A DNA stretch of 64,000 bases. It comes from QHXW01 sp963752965 (lineage in GTDB: Bacteria; Acidobacteriota; Terriglobia; Bryobacterales; Bryobacteraceae). The translations under genes were made by a program, and so were the position numbers. The stretch's first letter is position 1, and every line of letters starts with the position of its first letter. Below the pieces are notes generated by a model, which saw only the letters and a list, made by a program, of their open reading frames with translations, was not told the origin of the DNA and made no database searches. The stretch is taken from the NCBI GenBank assembly GCA_963752965.1, contig CAVWAJ010000017.1, positions 434,001 to 498,000 on the forward strand, given 5' to 3'. Positions 24,461 through 33,979 of the stretch are shown here, piece by piece.

Positions 24461-25297
24461 ATGAACCGCGTACTATCGACGCACTTGTTCGTGAATCACC
24501 GGTTGACGGTGGCGTGGCTGAATCGCGTGATGCAGGCGGGAATCCCGGCCGTGGAGATTTTCTGCGCGCGGCAGCATCTGGATTATCGCAACCGCGCGCA
24601 GATTACGGAGCTGGCTCACTGGTTCGAGGACTCAGACTTGAAGCTGCATTCGCTGCATTCGCCCATGTACAACGACGAGTTCTGGGGCCGGTCGGGACCG
24701 CATTCCATTATTACGATTACGGAGCCGGTGAAATCGCAGCGCTTGAAGATGGTGGATGAGATCAAGCGCGCGCTGGAGATTGCGGAAGCTGTGCCGTTCC
24801 GCTACCTGATTCAGCACATCGGGGTTTCAGGCGAAGAATTCAGCGAGCATAAAGTGGACGCGGCGTTCGCGGCGCTCGAGGAATTGAGTATCTTCGCGCG
24901 GCAACGGGGAGTGGAGATCTTGTTGGAGAATATTCCGAACGAGCTTTCGAGCGCGGAACGGCTGCGGTATTTTCTCGATGTGACGCATCTGGATCTAGGT
25001 TTTGTGTTCGATGTGGGCCACGCGAACATTGGCGAAGGCGTAGAAGCTGAGTTCGACATCATGAAGGAGCGCATCCGCTCGACGCATGTGCACGACAACG
25101 ACGGCAAGGCGGACAAACACCTATTTCCGCTCACGGCCGAAGGCGGGACGGTAGATTGGAGGCGAACCATGAGCCTGCTACGGTCGCGGCCGGACCAATA
25201 TCCGCTGCTGCTGGAACTGAAGGAAGTGGATGGCATGGAGCATTCGCTCGATCGGGTGAACGACGTTTTCGACAAGCTGGAGAATATTCGTGAGTAG
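24461..25297 (+). CDS. Sugar phosphate isomerase/epimerase-like TIM-barrel protein
   Basis: This 278-residue protein belongs to the xylose isomerase-like TIM-barrel family (AP endonuclease 2 family). Metal-binding residues typical of the fold appear in ILLENIPNE, LGFVFDVGHANIGEG, and RSTHVHDNDGKADKHLFP. The substrate is unknown; relatives include isomerases, epimerases and endonuclease IV. It starts three bases after the ggt stop and overlaps asnS by eight bases, so it is inside an operon, though it need not be functionally linked. Confidence 0.83.
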   Translation: MNRVLSTHLFVNHRLTVAWLNRVMQAGIPAVEIFCARQHLDYRNRAQITELAHWFEDSDLKLHSLHSPMYNDEFWGRSGPHSIITITEPVKSQRLKMVDEIKRALEIAEAVPFRYLIQHIGVSGEEFSEHKVDAAFAALEELSIFARQRGVEILLENIPNELSSAERLRYFLDVTHLDLGFVFDVGHANIGEGVEAEFDIMKERIRSTHVHDNDGKADKHLFPLTAEGGTVDWRRTMSLLRSRPDQYPLLLELKEVDGMEHSLDRVNDVFDKLENIRE

Positions 25298-26600
25298 TGA
25301 ACGGATCACCATCGCCGGTGCAGCGAAACACGTAGGCGAGACGGTTTCGATTCCGGGGTGGCTTTACAATCTGCGCAAGTCGGGGAAGATTGCGTTTCCG
25401 CTGTTGCGTGACGGCACCGGGATCATGCAGTGCGTGGCGGTGAAGAGTGTGCTCGGGGATGCGGTATTCGAAACGATCAAAGATCTGACCCAGGAATCCT
25501 CCGTCATCTTCACGGGCAAGATTCGGGCGGATGAGCGCGCGGCGGGCGGCTATGAGATGGACGTCGAAGCCGTCGAAGTGTTGCAGCGTGTCCCGGAAAC
25601 GGATCCGTACCCGATCACGCCTAAGGACCATGGCATCGACTTCCTGATGGACCACCGGCACCTGTGGCTGCGCAGCCAGCGCCAGCACGCGATTCTGCGC
25701 GTGCGGCACGAGGTGATCCGCGCGGTGCGGGATTACTTCGACTCCAACGGGTTTACGCTGGTGGATACGCCCATCTTTACGCCGGCGGCGTGCGAAGGGA
25801 CGACCACACTGTTCGAAGTAAATTACTTCGAAGACGAGAAGGCGTATCTGACGCAATCCGGCCAGCTCTATAACGAAGCCACGGCGATGGCGTTTGGGAA
25901 GACCTATTGCTTCGGCCCCACGTTTCGCGCGGAGAAGTCAAAGACGCGGCGCCATCTGACGGAATTTTGGATGGTGGAGCCAGAGATGGCGTACGCGACG
26001 CTCGAAGACCTGAAGCAGGTTGCCGAAGCGATGATCGTGTTCGTAGTGGGGCGTGTTCTCGAGAACCGGCGCGCCGAGCTGAAGGCGCTGGAACGAGACG
26101 TCACGAAACTCGAAGCCATCCAGGCGCCGTTTCCGCGCCTCAGTTACGACGATGCGGTGAAGTTTCTGCAAACGAAGGGAAGCGAAATTCAGTGGGGCGG
26201 TGATTTCGGCGGCGGTGACGAAACACTGCTAAGCCAGGAATACGACCGGCCCGTGATGGTGGATGGCTATCCATCGGCGATCAAGGCGTTTTACATGCAG
26301 CCGAATCCCGAGCGGCCGGAGGTCGCACTGTGCGTGGACGTACTGGCGCCGGAGGGATACGGGGAAGTCATCGGCGGCGGCCAGCGTATTCACGATTACG
26401 ATCTGCTTTTGCGCCGCATCGAAGAGCATCAACTGCCGAAGGAAGCGTTCAACTGGTATCTGGATCTGCGGAAGTTTGGGAGCGTGCCGCACGGCGGGTT
26501 CGGCATGGGAATCGAGCGGTGCGTGGCGTGGCTGTGCGGGCTCGAGCACATTCGCGAGACCATCGCGTTTCCACGCATGCTTTACCGTTTGCGTCCGTAG
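25290..26600 (+). CDS. asnS: Asparaginyl-tRNA synthetase
   Basis: This 436-residue class IIb synthetase charges tRNA-Asn. An N-terminal OB-fold anticodon-binding domain (about 1-110, VSIPGWLYNLRKSGKIAF) precedes the catalytic domain with motif 2 (FRAEKSKTRRHLTEFWMVEP) and motif 3 (GGFGMGIERCVAWL). The start is GTG at 25290, overlapping the previous gene. The QSGQLYNEA segment and the FGPTFRAEKSKT loop support AsnRS rather than AspRS. Confidence 0.95.
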   Translation: MSSERITIAGAAKHVGETVSIPGWLYNLRKSGKIAFPLLRDGTGIMQCVAVKSVLGDAVFETIKDLTQESSVIFTGKIRADERAAGGYEMDVEAVEVLQRVPETDPYPITPKDHGIDFLMDHRHLWLRSQRQHAILRVRHEVIRAVRDYFDSNGFTLVDTPIFTPAACEGTTTLFEVNYFEDEKAYLTQSGQLYNEATAMAFGKTYCFGPTFRAEKSKTRRHLTEFWMVEPEMAYATLEDLKQVAEAMIVFVVGRVLENRRAELKALERDVTKLEAIQAPFPRLSYDDAVKFLQTKGSEIQWGGDFGGGDETLLSQEYDRPVMVDGYPSAIKAFYMQPNPERPEVALCVDVLAPEGYGEVIGGGQRIHDYDLLLRRIEEHQLPKEAFNWYLDLRKFGSVPHGGFGMGIERCVAWLCGLEHIRETIAFPRMLYRLRP

Positions 26601-26607
26601 TTTATCA

Positions 26608-27522
26608 ATGAATCGATCGAATATTGCAATCATCGGAGCGCCGCTTGACCTAGGCGCGGGACGCCGTGGCGTGGACATGGGTCCTTCCGCCATGCGTGTG
26701 GCCAACATTAACAAACGCATCGCGGCGCTTGGTTACGACGTGGAAGACCTGGGAAATGTGCCGGTGGAACAGCCGGAGAGCCTGCCCGAGGGGCCGCGCC
26801 ACGCGAAATACTTGCCGCAGATTGCGGCTACGTGCCAACGGCTGGCCGTGATGGTGGAACAGGCGTCCGAAGAAGACAAGGCGACGCTGGTGATGGGCGG
26901 GGACCACTCCATCGCCATCGGTTCAGTGGCCGGCATGGCGCGGCATTTCCGGAAACAGAAAAAGCGCATGGGGCTATTGTGGATTGATGCGCATGCGGAC
27001 ATGAATACGCCGCAGACTTCGCCATCGGGCAACGTGCATGGGATGCCGCTCGCTTGCTGCATCGGGCTGGGCCCGGACGAATTGACGAAGCTGCTCGGCT
27101 TCTCGCCCAAAGTGCATCCACGCAATGTGGCGCTCGTGGGACTGCGTGATGTGGACATTCTGGAGCGGCCGCACGTGCGCGGCAGCGGGGTGCGAGCGTT
27201 CACCATGCGCGATATCGATGAGCGAGGGTTGCGCGCGGTGATGGAGCAGGCGCTGGGCATCGTGACGAACGGCACCGCTGGTTTCCATGCGTCACTCGAT
27301 ATGGATTATGTTGACCCGCAATACGCGCCGGGTGTGGGAACGCCGGTTCGAGGTGGCGCGACTTACCGCGAGGCGCATTTGGCGATGGAAATGATTTGTG
27401 ATTCGGGACAGATGGTCTCGATGGACGTGGTGGAGGTGAATCCGGTGATTGACGAGGTGAACCGCACGGCGGACCTGGCGGTGGAGCTGGTGATGTCGGC
27501 GCTGGGGAAAAAGATTCTGTGA
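26608..27522 (+). CDS. rocF: Arginase
   Basis: This 304-residue ureohydrolase splits arginine to ornithine and urea. All manganese-binding motifs of the family are present: GGDHSIA, DAHADMNT and DMDYVDPQ. The N terminus IAIIGAPLDLGAGRRGVDMGP and the GTPVRGGATYREAH segment fit arginase better than agmatinase. The ATG at 26608 gives a normal length; the frame is open further upstream inside asnS, but that is chance. Its stop overlaps the start of ddl. Confidence 0.92.
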   Translation: MNRSNIAIIGAPLDLGAGRRGVDMGPSAMRVANINKRIAALGYDVEDLGNVPVEQPESLPEGPRHAKYLPQIAATCQRLAVMVEQASEEDKATLVMGGDHSIAIGSVAGMARHFRKQKKRMGLLWIDAHADMNTPQTSPSGNVHGMPLACCIGLGPDELTKLLGFSPKVHPRNVALVGLRDVDILERPHVRGSGVRAFTMRDIDERGLRAVMEQALGIVTNGTAGFHASLDMDYVDPQYAPGVGTPVRGGATYREAHLAMEMICDSGQMVSMDVVEVNPVIDEVNRTADLAVELVMSALGKKIL

Positions 27523-28496
27523 AGACGCGAGTGGCAGTGATCTATGGGGGCCGTAGCGGCGAGCACGAGATCTCGCTGCGCTCGGCTGAATCCATCATGA
27601 AGGCGATGGACCGCTCGAAGTATGAGATTTCCGAGTACTTCATTAGCAAGGAAGGGAAGTGGCGGCCGGGGCCGATTCAGCCCGAGCCGGGTGCGCATGC
27701 CGATATCGATGTCGTGTTTCCCGTGTTGCACGGGACGTTTGGCGAAGACGGGACGGTGCAAGGTCTGCTGGAACTCGCGGACCTGCCGTATGTGGGCGCG
27801 GGCGTTCTGGCCTCGTCGCTTTCGATGGACAAGGAAGTGATGAAGCGCGTTTGCCACGAGCGCGGGCTGCCAGTTGTGGAATACGTGACACTCACGCGTG
27901 GCACAGCGGACACATCCGAAATCACGTCGCGTCTGCCGTTTCCGGTGTTCGTGAAGCCGGCGAATCTGGGGTCGTCGGTGGGGATTTCCAAGGCAAAGGA
28001 TCGCGCGGAGCTCGAGAAAGCGGTGGCACTGGCGGCGGAATATGACCGTAAGGTGATCGTGGAGCGCGGCATCATCGGGCGGGAATTTGAGTGCTCCGTG
28101 CTGGGCAATCAGCAGCCTGAAGCATCGTTGCCATGCGAAGTAATGCCCTCTCGCGACTTCTACGATTACGACGACAAGTATCTTCTCGACCAGGCGAAAT
28201 TTGAATTGCCGGCCAGGCTGGCGCCCGCTCAAACCGCGGAACTCCGCCGGCTGGCGGTGGAATGTTACCGCGCTGTGGAGTGCGAAGGCATGGCGCGAGT
28301 GGATTTCCTGCTGGAGGCGGCGACTGGGCAACTGTACATCAACGAGATCAACACCATTCCCGGTTTTACCTCGATCAGTATGTATCCGAAAATGTGGGAG
28401 CAGACGGGCCTCGCTTACCCGAAGCTGATTGACCGGCTGATCGAATTAGCGCTCGATCGCCACGCCGCGAAAAAAGCCACCAGGTTCACGCGCTAG
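27519..28496 (+). CDS. ddl: D-alanine-D-alanine ligase
   Basis: This 325-residue cytoplasmic ATP-grasp enzyme joins two D-alanines for peptidoglycan. The opening VAVIYGGRSGEHEISLRSAE is the Ddl signature, and the catalytic VFPVLHGTFGEDGTVQGLLE, FVKPANLGSSVGISKA and NEINTIPGFTSISMYPKMW motifs are all present. It begins with GTG that overlaps the arginase stop (GTGA). Together with anmK it gives this stretch a cell-wall theme. Confidence 0.95.
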   Translation: MKTRVAVIYGGRSGEHEISLRSAESIMKAMDRSKYEISEYFISKEGKWRPGPIQPEPGAHADIDVVFPVLHGTFGEDGTVQGLLELADLPYVGAGVLASSLSMDKEVMKRVCHERGLPVVEYVTLTRGTADTSEITSRLPFPVFVKPANLGSSVGISKAKDRAELEKAVALAAEYDRKVIVERGIIGREFECSVLGNQQPEASLPCEVMPSRDFYDYDDKYLLDQAKFELPARLAPAQTAELRRLAVECYRAVECEGMARVDFLLEAATGQLYINEINTIPGFTSISMYPKMWEQTGLAYPKLIDRLIELALDRHAAKKATRFTR

Positions 28497-28546
28497 AATA
28501 AAAGCAACCGCATGGCAGCAAGCACCCGAACCGTAACCTGCGCAGA

Positions 28547-30043
28547 GTGTCTAACCGTCTCCTCCATCTGGCCGGATTGATGTTGCGTTCCTTTTCCGCG
28601 CTTTTCTTGCTGGCTTCGTTGGCGAACGCGGCCGATGACCTAGAAACACAGGTCAAACGCGTGACCAGCGCCTACGCGCTCGTGGAACAGAACGCCGCCG
28701 ATCCGGTTTCCTCCGAGCAGGCCTTCTATCAAGGCGCTATTCCGGGCATGCTGCGGCGGCTCGATCCGCACTCGGTGTTTTTCGATCCCCAGCAGTTTGA
28801 GCAGCTCAAGCAACTGGAAACATCGACGCGCAAGGGATTCGGCAGCGTGGTGTCGGTGTTGCCCGGGCGCGTGATCGTGCTGCAAACACTGCCGGGAACG
28901 CCCTCGGCGAAATCGGGAATGAGCCCGGGAGACGAGATTCTGGCGATCAACAATTACCGGCTTGATCGGCTGGACGCCGAACAGTTGATCGGGCTGCTGC
29001 AGCAATCCCGCCAGCAGCCTGCGCGCCTGGTGATCCGGCGGCCTGGTAACGTACGGCTGATGGACTTCACGCTGACGCCGGAAGAAATGCAGCAGCCGAG
29101 CGTCGAGCGGGCGTTCTTCGTAAGGGCCGGCATAGGATACTTGCGCGTGGCGAGCTTCGATGAGCAGACCGGCACGCAGATTAAGGAGGCCGTCGAGAAG
29201 CTGGGGGGCAACAAACTGAAAGGCCTGGTGCTCGACCTGCGCAACAATCCCGGGGGCTTGCTGAACTCCGCGCTCGAAACCGCGGCGCTGTTCTTGAAGC
29301 CCGGACAGTCTATCCTCACGGTTCGTGGTCGCGCCGTGCCGCAAAAGGAAGAAAAGGTCCCCGGCGACGCCCATCCGTACACGTTCGCCATGGCGGCGCT
29401 GGTCAACGGCAAGAGCGCCAGCGCATCGGAGATCGTGGCGGGCGCGCTACAGGATCACGACCGCGCGGTGATTGTGGGCGAACCGAGCTTCGGCAAGGGA
29501 CTCGTGCAAAGCGTGTTTCCACTTGCCGATTCCACCGGCGTGGCGCTTACCACGGCACTCTACTACACGCCCAGCGGGCGCTCGATCCAGAAGCCGTTTG
29601 ACGCCACGCAGTTTGCGCTTGGAGCCACGGCCGCGCATCCCAATCAGAAGTCGGAATTCCGCACGGACAAAGGGCGCACCGTGCGTGGCGGCGGCGGCAT
29701 CATACCGGATGACGTGGTGTATCCGCCCGAGACTTCGCGATTACGGATTGTGCTGGAGAGCAGCGGATCGTTCACGTCGTTCGCCACGGAATACACACAG
29801 AAGAACAAGGTGACCGAGGATTTTGAGATTGCGCCTACGCTCCTGGATGATTTCCGGATCTATTTGGCTGAGCGCCGCATTGAGCCGGGTCTCGCCGAGT
29901 GGTCGAGCGACCTGGACTTCATTCGCAACCGCTTGAAGACCGAAATATTCAACCAGTCGCTCGGTGTGGAGAAGGGCGACGAGGTCGAAGCGCAGCGCGA
30001 TCCGCAGATCCAGCGGGCCGTTGAACTGATCGCCGGCGGCTAG
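28547..30043 (+). CDS. S41-family C-terminal processing peptidase
   Basis: This 498-residue protein is an S41 (CtpA/tail-specific protease) peptidase of the periplasm. It has a signal peptide (LRSFSALFLLASLANA), a PDZ domain (about residues 95-180, SVLPGRVIVLQTLPGTPSAKSG split by one turn) and the S41 core with the catalytic serine in KSASASEIVAGAL and lysine in PSFGKGLVQ. The extra C-terminal region of about 130 residues is helical. GTG at 28547 is used; ATG at 28580 would also give a signal peptide. Confidence 0.9.
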   Translation: MSNRLLHLAGLMLRSFSALFLLASLANAADDLETQVKRVTSAYALVEQNAADPVSSEQAFYQGAIPGMLRRLDPHSVFFDPQQFEQLKQLETSTRKGFGSVVSVLPGRVIVLQTLPGTPSAKSGMSPGDEILAINNYRLDRLDAEQLIGLLQQSRQQPARLVIRRPGNVRLMDFTLTPEEMQQPSVERAFFVRAGIGYLRVASFDEQTGTQIKEAVEKLGGNKLKGLVLDLRNNPGGLLNSALETAALFLKPGQSILTVRGRAVPQKEEKVPGDAHPYTFAMAALVNGKSASASEIVAGALQDHDRAVIVGEPSFGKGLVQSVFPLADSTGVALTTALYYTPSGRSIQKPFDATQFALGATAAHPNQKSEFRTDKGRTVRGGGGIIPDDVVYPPETSRLRIVLESSGSFTSFATEYTQKNKVTEDFEIAPTLLDDFRIYLAERRIEPGLAEWSSDLDFIRNRLKTEIFNQSLGVEKGDEVEAQRDPQIQRAVELIAGG

Positions 30044-30087
30044 ACGCCGCGCGTCCCGATGTCATAATAAAACCGGAGGTTTTTCCG

Positions 30088-31356
30088 ATGGCGACACTGC
30101 TATCCGCCGAACAAGAGACCAATCCGTGGCTTGCGGCCGAAGCACGCTTCGACGAGGCCGCGAACCGGCTCAATCTCGACGATGGCATGTGCAAGGTGCT
30201 GCGCAGCCCAACCAAGGAAATCATCGTGCATATTCCGGTGCAGCTCGACGATGGGCGCATCGAGGTATTCACCGGCTACCGTGTGCAGCACTCCATTGCG
30301 CGCGGCCCTGGAAAGGGCGGAATCCGGTTCGGGCCCGACGTGACGCTGGATGAGGTGCGCGCCCTGGCGTCATGGATGACCTGGAAATGCGCTGTGGTCA
30401 ATATCCCTTTCGGCGGCGCGAAGGGTGGCGTGATTTGCGATCCGCATCTGCTGTCGGACGGCGAACTGGAACGCGTCACGCGCAGATACACAGCGGAGCT
30501 CATCGAGTTTCTGGGGCCAGAGCGCGACGTACCTGCGCCCGACGTGAACACGAACGATCGCGTGATGGCGTGGATCATGGACACGTACTCCATGCACGTG
30601 CGTCACACGACGACTGCCGTAGTGACGGGAAAGCCGATTGATCTGGGCGGTTCCAAAGGGCGCACCGAGGCTACCGGGCGCGGCTGCATGATCGTCACGC
30701 TGAAGGCGCTCAAGAAGCTTGGGATCACCCCCCAAAACACGCGTGTGGTGATTCAGGGTTTCGGCAATGTGGGCGGCATGGCGGCCCAGCTCATGGCGCG
30801 AGCCGGTTTCAAGATCATATGCATGATCGAATACGACGGCGCGATCTACAACGCCAACGGGCTGGATATCGCTGCGTTAATGAATCATCGGACGGAAACC
30901 GGATCAGTTCGCGATTTTTCGGGTGGCGAGAATATGGACCGGCACGAAGCGCTGTTCCTTCCCTGCGAAGTCCTGCTGCCCGCGGCGACTGAGAACGTCA
31001 TCACCTCGGAGACGGCCGGCCGCCTGGGCTGCCGCATTCTCTGCGAAGGCGCCAACGGGCCGACCACGCCCCTGGCCGACCCGATCCTACATGACAAGAA
31101 AATCTTCGTGATCCCGGACATTCTGGCCAACGCCGGTGGTGTCACTGTTTCCTATTTTGAGTGGGTGCAGGACCGTCAGGGCTTCTTCTGGAACGAGGAT
31201 CTGATCAACACGCGCCTCGAAGAAATCATGGTGGCGAGCTTCGACGCGGTGGTGAGCTACGCCGAAAAGCACGGCGTGAACAACCGCACCGCGGCATACA
31301 TGCTGGCGCTCGATCGCGTGGCGTTCGCCATCAAGCTGCGCGGTATTTATGCCTAG
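30088..31356 (+). CDS. gdhA: Glutamate dehydrogenase (Glu/Leu/Phe/Val dehydrogenase family)
   Basis: This 422-residue NAD(P)-linked enzyme interconverts glutamate and 2-oxoglutarate plus ammonia. Substrate-binding and catalytic motifs are visible: GKGGIRFGPDVTLDEV, VNIPFGGAKGGVICDP and PAPDVNTNDRVMAWIMD. The Rossmann fold GFGNVGGMAAQLMARAG lies at about residues 228-245. A strong ribosome binding site, CGGAGG, precedes the ATG by eight bases. The length fits the short glutamate dehydrogenase class. Confidence 0.92.
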   Translation: MATLLSAEQETNPWLAAEARFDEAANRLNLDDGMCKVLRSPTKEIIVHIPVQLDDGRIEVFTGYRVQHSIARGPGKGGIRFGPDVTLDEVRALASWMTWKCAVVNIPFGGAKGGVICDPHLLSDGELERVTRRYTAELIEFLGPERDVPAPDVNTNDRVMAWIMDTYSMHVRHTTTAVVTGKPIDLGGSKGRTEATGRGCMIVTLKALKKLGITPQNTRVVIQGFGNVGGMAAQLMARAGFKIICMIEYDGAIYNANGLDIAALMNHRTETGSVRDFSGGENMDRHEALFLPCEVLLPAATENVITSETAGRLGCRILCEGANGPTTPLADPILHDKKIFVIPDILANAGGVTVSYFEWVQDRQGFFWNEDLINTRLEEIMVASFDAVVSYAEKHGVNNRTAAYMLALDRVAFAIKLRGIYA

Positions 31357-31375
31357 GCGCGCGGCATACGTTTAG

Positions 31376-33979
31376 ATGGCTTCCGATGCCACGACGCCGC
31401 TGATGCGGCAATACAACTCCGTCAAGCAGCAGGTGCCGAACGCTCTGCTGTTATTCCGCCTGGGTGATTTCTACGAGCTGTTCTACGATGACGCCGTAGT
31501 CGCGGCGCGCGAGCTGGAAATCACGCTGACTTCGCGTAACAAAGAAAGAGGCGCAGCCATCCCCATGTGCGGTGTGCCGTACCACTCCGCCGAGGGTTAC
31601 ATCGCGCGCCTTATTCAAAAGGGATACCGTGTGGCCATTTGCGACCAGATGGAAGATCCACGCCTTGCCAAGAAACTGGTGAAGCGCGAGATCACGCGCA
31701 TCGTGACGCCTGGCACCGCGACCGACGCCCACCTGTTGCGCTCGCACGAAAACAATTACCTGGCCGCGGTCGCGGTGAATGGTAATCGCGCCGGTCTTGC
31801 ACACGTGGATGTTTCAACCGGCGAGTTTCGCGTAACAGAGCTGGATGCCGGCGAAGTAGCCACCGCGATTGAGCAACTCGGTGCGCGCGAGGTGCTGGTG
31901 CCGGCCGAGGCTCCACTCTTCATGCCGCAGGACAAAGGCCGGCGATTCTTGCGCACCGAGGCCGAGAGCTGGACGTTCAGCTACGACTACGCGGACCGCA
32001 CGCTGCGCGACCACTTCCGTCTGCTTTCGCTCGATGGATGCGGCCTCGCGGACCGGCGCGCGGCGATTTGTGCGGCGGGAGCCATTCTGCACTACTTGCA
32101 GGAAACGCAGCGGTCGGCGCTTGATCATCTGGACCGGCCTTCGTATTATGACCGCGCCGAAGGCATGGTGCTCGATGCCGTCAGCGTGCGAAATCTGGAA
32201 CTGGTCGAGCCTATTTTCGCCGGCGAAGGCGCAACGCTGCTCTCGGTCATTGACCAGTCGAAAACGGGCATGGGCGGCCGTCTGCTGCGTCGGCGACTGC
32301 TTGCGCCATCACTCGATCGCGACGAGATCGAGGCCCGGCTGGATGCCGTTGGTGATCTGTTAGGCGACACCATCGTTCGCTCACAAGTGCGCGGAGAGCT
32401 GGGCGTAGTGCTGGACATTGAGCGGCTGCTCGCCAAGGTCACCATTGGCTCGGCGGGGCCACGTGAACTTTTGGCGCTCGGCAAATCGCTGGAGAAAATT
32501 CCGAAGATCAAGAAGACGATCCAGGGGCGTGGCGCGGCGAAGTTGGTGGCGCTGCAAGAGCAACTCGACGAGTTGCCCGAGGTTCGGGACCGGATACTGA
32601 ACTCGATTGGGGATGCGCCGCCGGTGAACATGGCCGATGGCGGCACGATTCGCGCGGGCTACAATGCCGAGCTAGACGAATTGCGCGATCTGCGCCAGAA
32701 CGGCCGACAATATATCGCCCAGATTGAATCGCGGGAGCGCACGCGCACCGGCATCCAGTCTTTGAAGGTCCGATTCAACAACGTCTTCGGCTATTACATC
32801 GAAATCTCAAAGGCCAACTTGGTACTCGCGCCGGCGGACTACGAACGCAAACAGACGCTAGTGAATGCCGAGCGGTTCACCACGCCAGAACTCAAAGACT
32901 ATGAGCGCAAGGTTCTCGATGCCGAAGAGAAAATTCTGGTGCTGGAGAAGGAGCTATTCGGAGAAGTGCGTCAATTCGCAGCCGATCACGCGCAACGCAT
33001 CCGCGCGACCGCTGCGGCCATTGCAGAGCTGGACGTAACCGCCGCGTTTGCCGAGGTGGCCGCCGCAAACCGGTACGCTCGTCCGACATTTTCCGGTGAC
33101 GAATCCATGCGAATCATTGCCGGGCGGCACGCCGTGATTGAAAAGCTGGCGGATGAGACCGGCGGCGAGACGGGACGCTTCATTCCCAATGATCTTTATC
33201 TCAATTCCGATACCGACCTCATCGCCATCATTACTGGCCCGAACATGGGTGGCAAGTCCACGTATCTACGGCAAGCGGCCCTCATCGCGATCCTGGCGCA
33301 AATGGGATCATTCGTTCCAGCCGAATCCGCCAGCCTTCCACTGATCGACCGGATCTTCACGCGCATCGGGGCGTCCGACAATCTGGCGCGCGGACGCTCG
33401 ACCTTCATGGTTGAGATGACCGAGACCGCAGCGATCCTGAGTACCGCGACCTCGCGCAGCTTCATCGTGCTGGACGAGATCGGCCGCGGCACCGCGACTT
33501 ACGACGGCTTGGCTCTCGCGTGGGCGGTGATCGAGTTCATCCACCAGCGCACGCGCGCCAAGACTCTGTTCGCCACGCACTATCACGAATTAACGGAGCT
33601 GGCTGAGCAACTCGACGGTGTGCGAAATCTGCGCGTGTCGGTGAAGGAAGTGGGCGACCGCATCATTTTTCTGCGCAAGGTCGAACCCGGGAAGGCCGAC
33701 CGGAGCTATGGGATCGAAGTAGCGCGCTTGGCCGGATTGCCGATGGCGGTCATCGAGCGCGCCCGCGCAGTTCTACAGCTTCACGAGCGGAGCGAACATG
33801 AAGTCACCGAGGAGCTGGCGCCGCGGCCGCAACAGCCCGTGCAGATCCGCCTGTTTGAGCCCGTTGGCCACGGAATCGCCGAGCGCATCCGCAATCTGGC
33901 GATCGATGAGCTGCGTCCCATAGAAGCCTTGCAGTTGCTGCACGAATTGCAGCAGGAGTTGAAGCGCTCGTGCGAGTAG
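31376..33979 (+). CDS. mutS: DNA mismatch repair protein MutS
   Basis: This 867-residue protein is a complete MutS, which recognises mismatches and starts repair. The N-terminal mismatch-binding domain has the phenylalanine-containing motif RLGDFYELFYDDA (the FxE wedge). The C-terminal ATPase has Walker A GPNMGGKSTYLRQ and Walker B FIVLDEIGRGTATYDGLALA, then the ATHYHELTEL signature. Length is normal. It lies 20 bp after gdhA and overlaps the start of anmK. Confidence 0.97.
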   Translation: MASDATTPLMRQYNSVKQQVPNALLLFRLGDFYELFYDDAVVAARELEITLTSRNKERGAAIPMCGVPYHSAEGYIARLIQKGYRVAICDQMEDPRLAKKLVKREITRIVTPGTATDAHLLRSHENNYLAAVAVNGNRAGLAHVDVSTGEFRVTELDAGEVATAIEQLGAREVLVPAEAPLFMPQDKGRRFLRTEAESWTFSYDYADRTLRDHFRLLSLDGCGLADRRAAICAAGAILHYLQETQRSALDHLDRPSYYDRAEGMVLDAVSVRNLELVEPIFAGEGATLLSVIDQSKTGMGGRLLRRRLLAPSLDRDEIEARLDAVGDLLGDTIVRSQVRGELGVVLDIERLLAKVTIGSAGPRELLALGKSLEKIPKIKKTIQGRGAAKLVALQEQLDELPEVRDRILNSIGDAPPVNMADGGTIRAGYNAELDELRDLRQNGRQYIAQIESRERTRTGIQSLKVRFNNVFGYYIEISKANLVLAPADYERKQTLVNAERFTTPELKDYERKVLDAEEKILVLEKELFGEVRQFAADHAQRIRATAAAIAELDVTAAFAEVAAANRYARPTFSGDESMRIIAGRHAVIEKLADETGGETGRFIPNDLYLNSDTDLIAIITGPNMGGKSTYLRQAALIAILAQMGSFVPAESASLPLIDRIFTRIGASDNLARGRSTFMVEMTETAAILSTATSRSFIVLDEIGRGTATYDGLALAWAVIEFIHQRTRAKTLFATHYHELTELAEQLDGVRNLRVSVKEVGDRIIFLRKVEPGKADRSYGIEVARLAGLPMAVIERARAVLQLHERSEHEVTEELAPRPQQPVQIRLFEPVGHGIAERIRNLAIDELRPIEALQLLHELQQELKRSCE

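Noticed and set aside
27363..28331. Minus-strand open frame of 322 codons
   Set aside because: Antisense to ddl; histidine- and arginine-rich shadow sequence.
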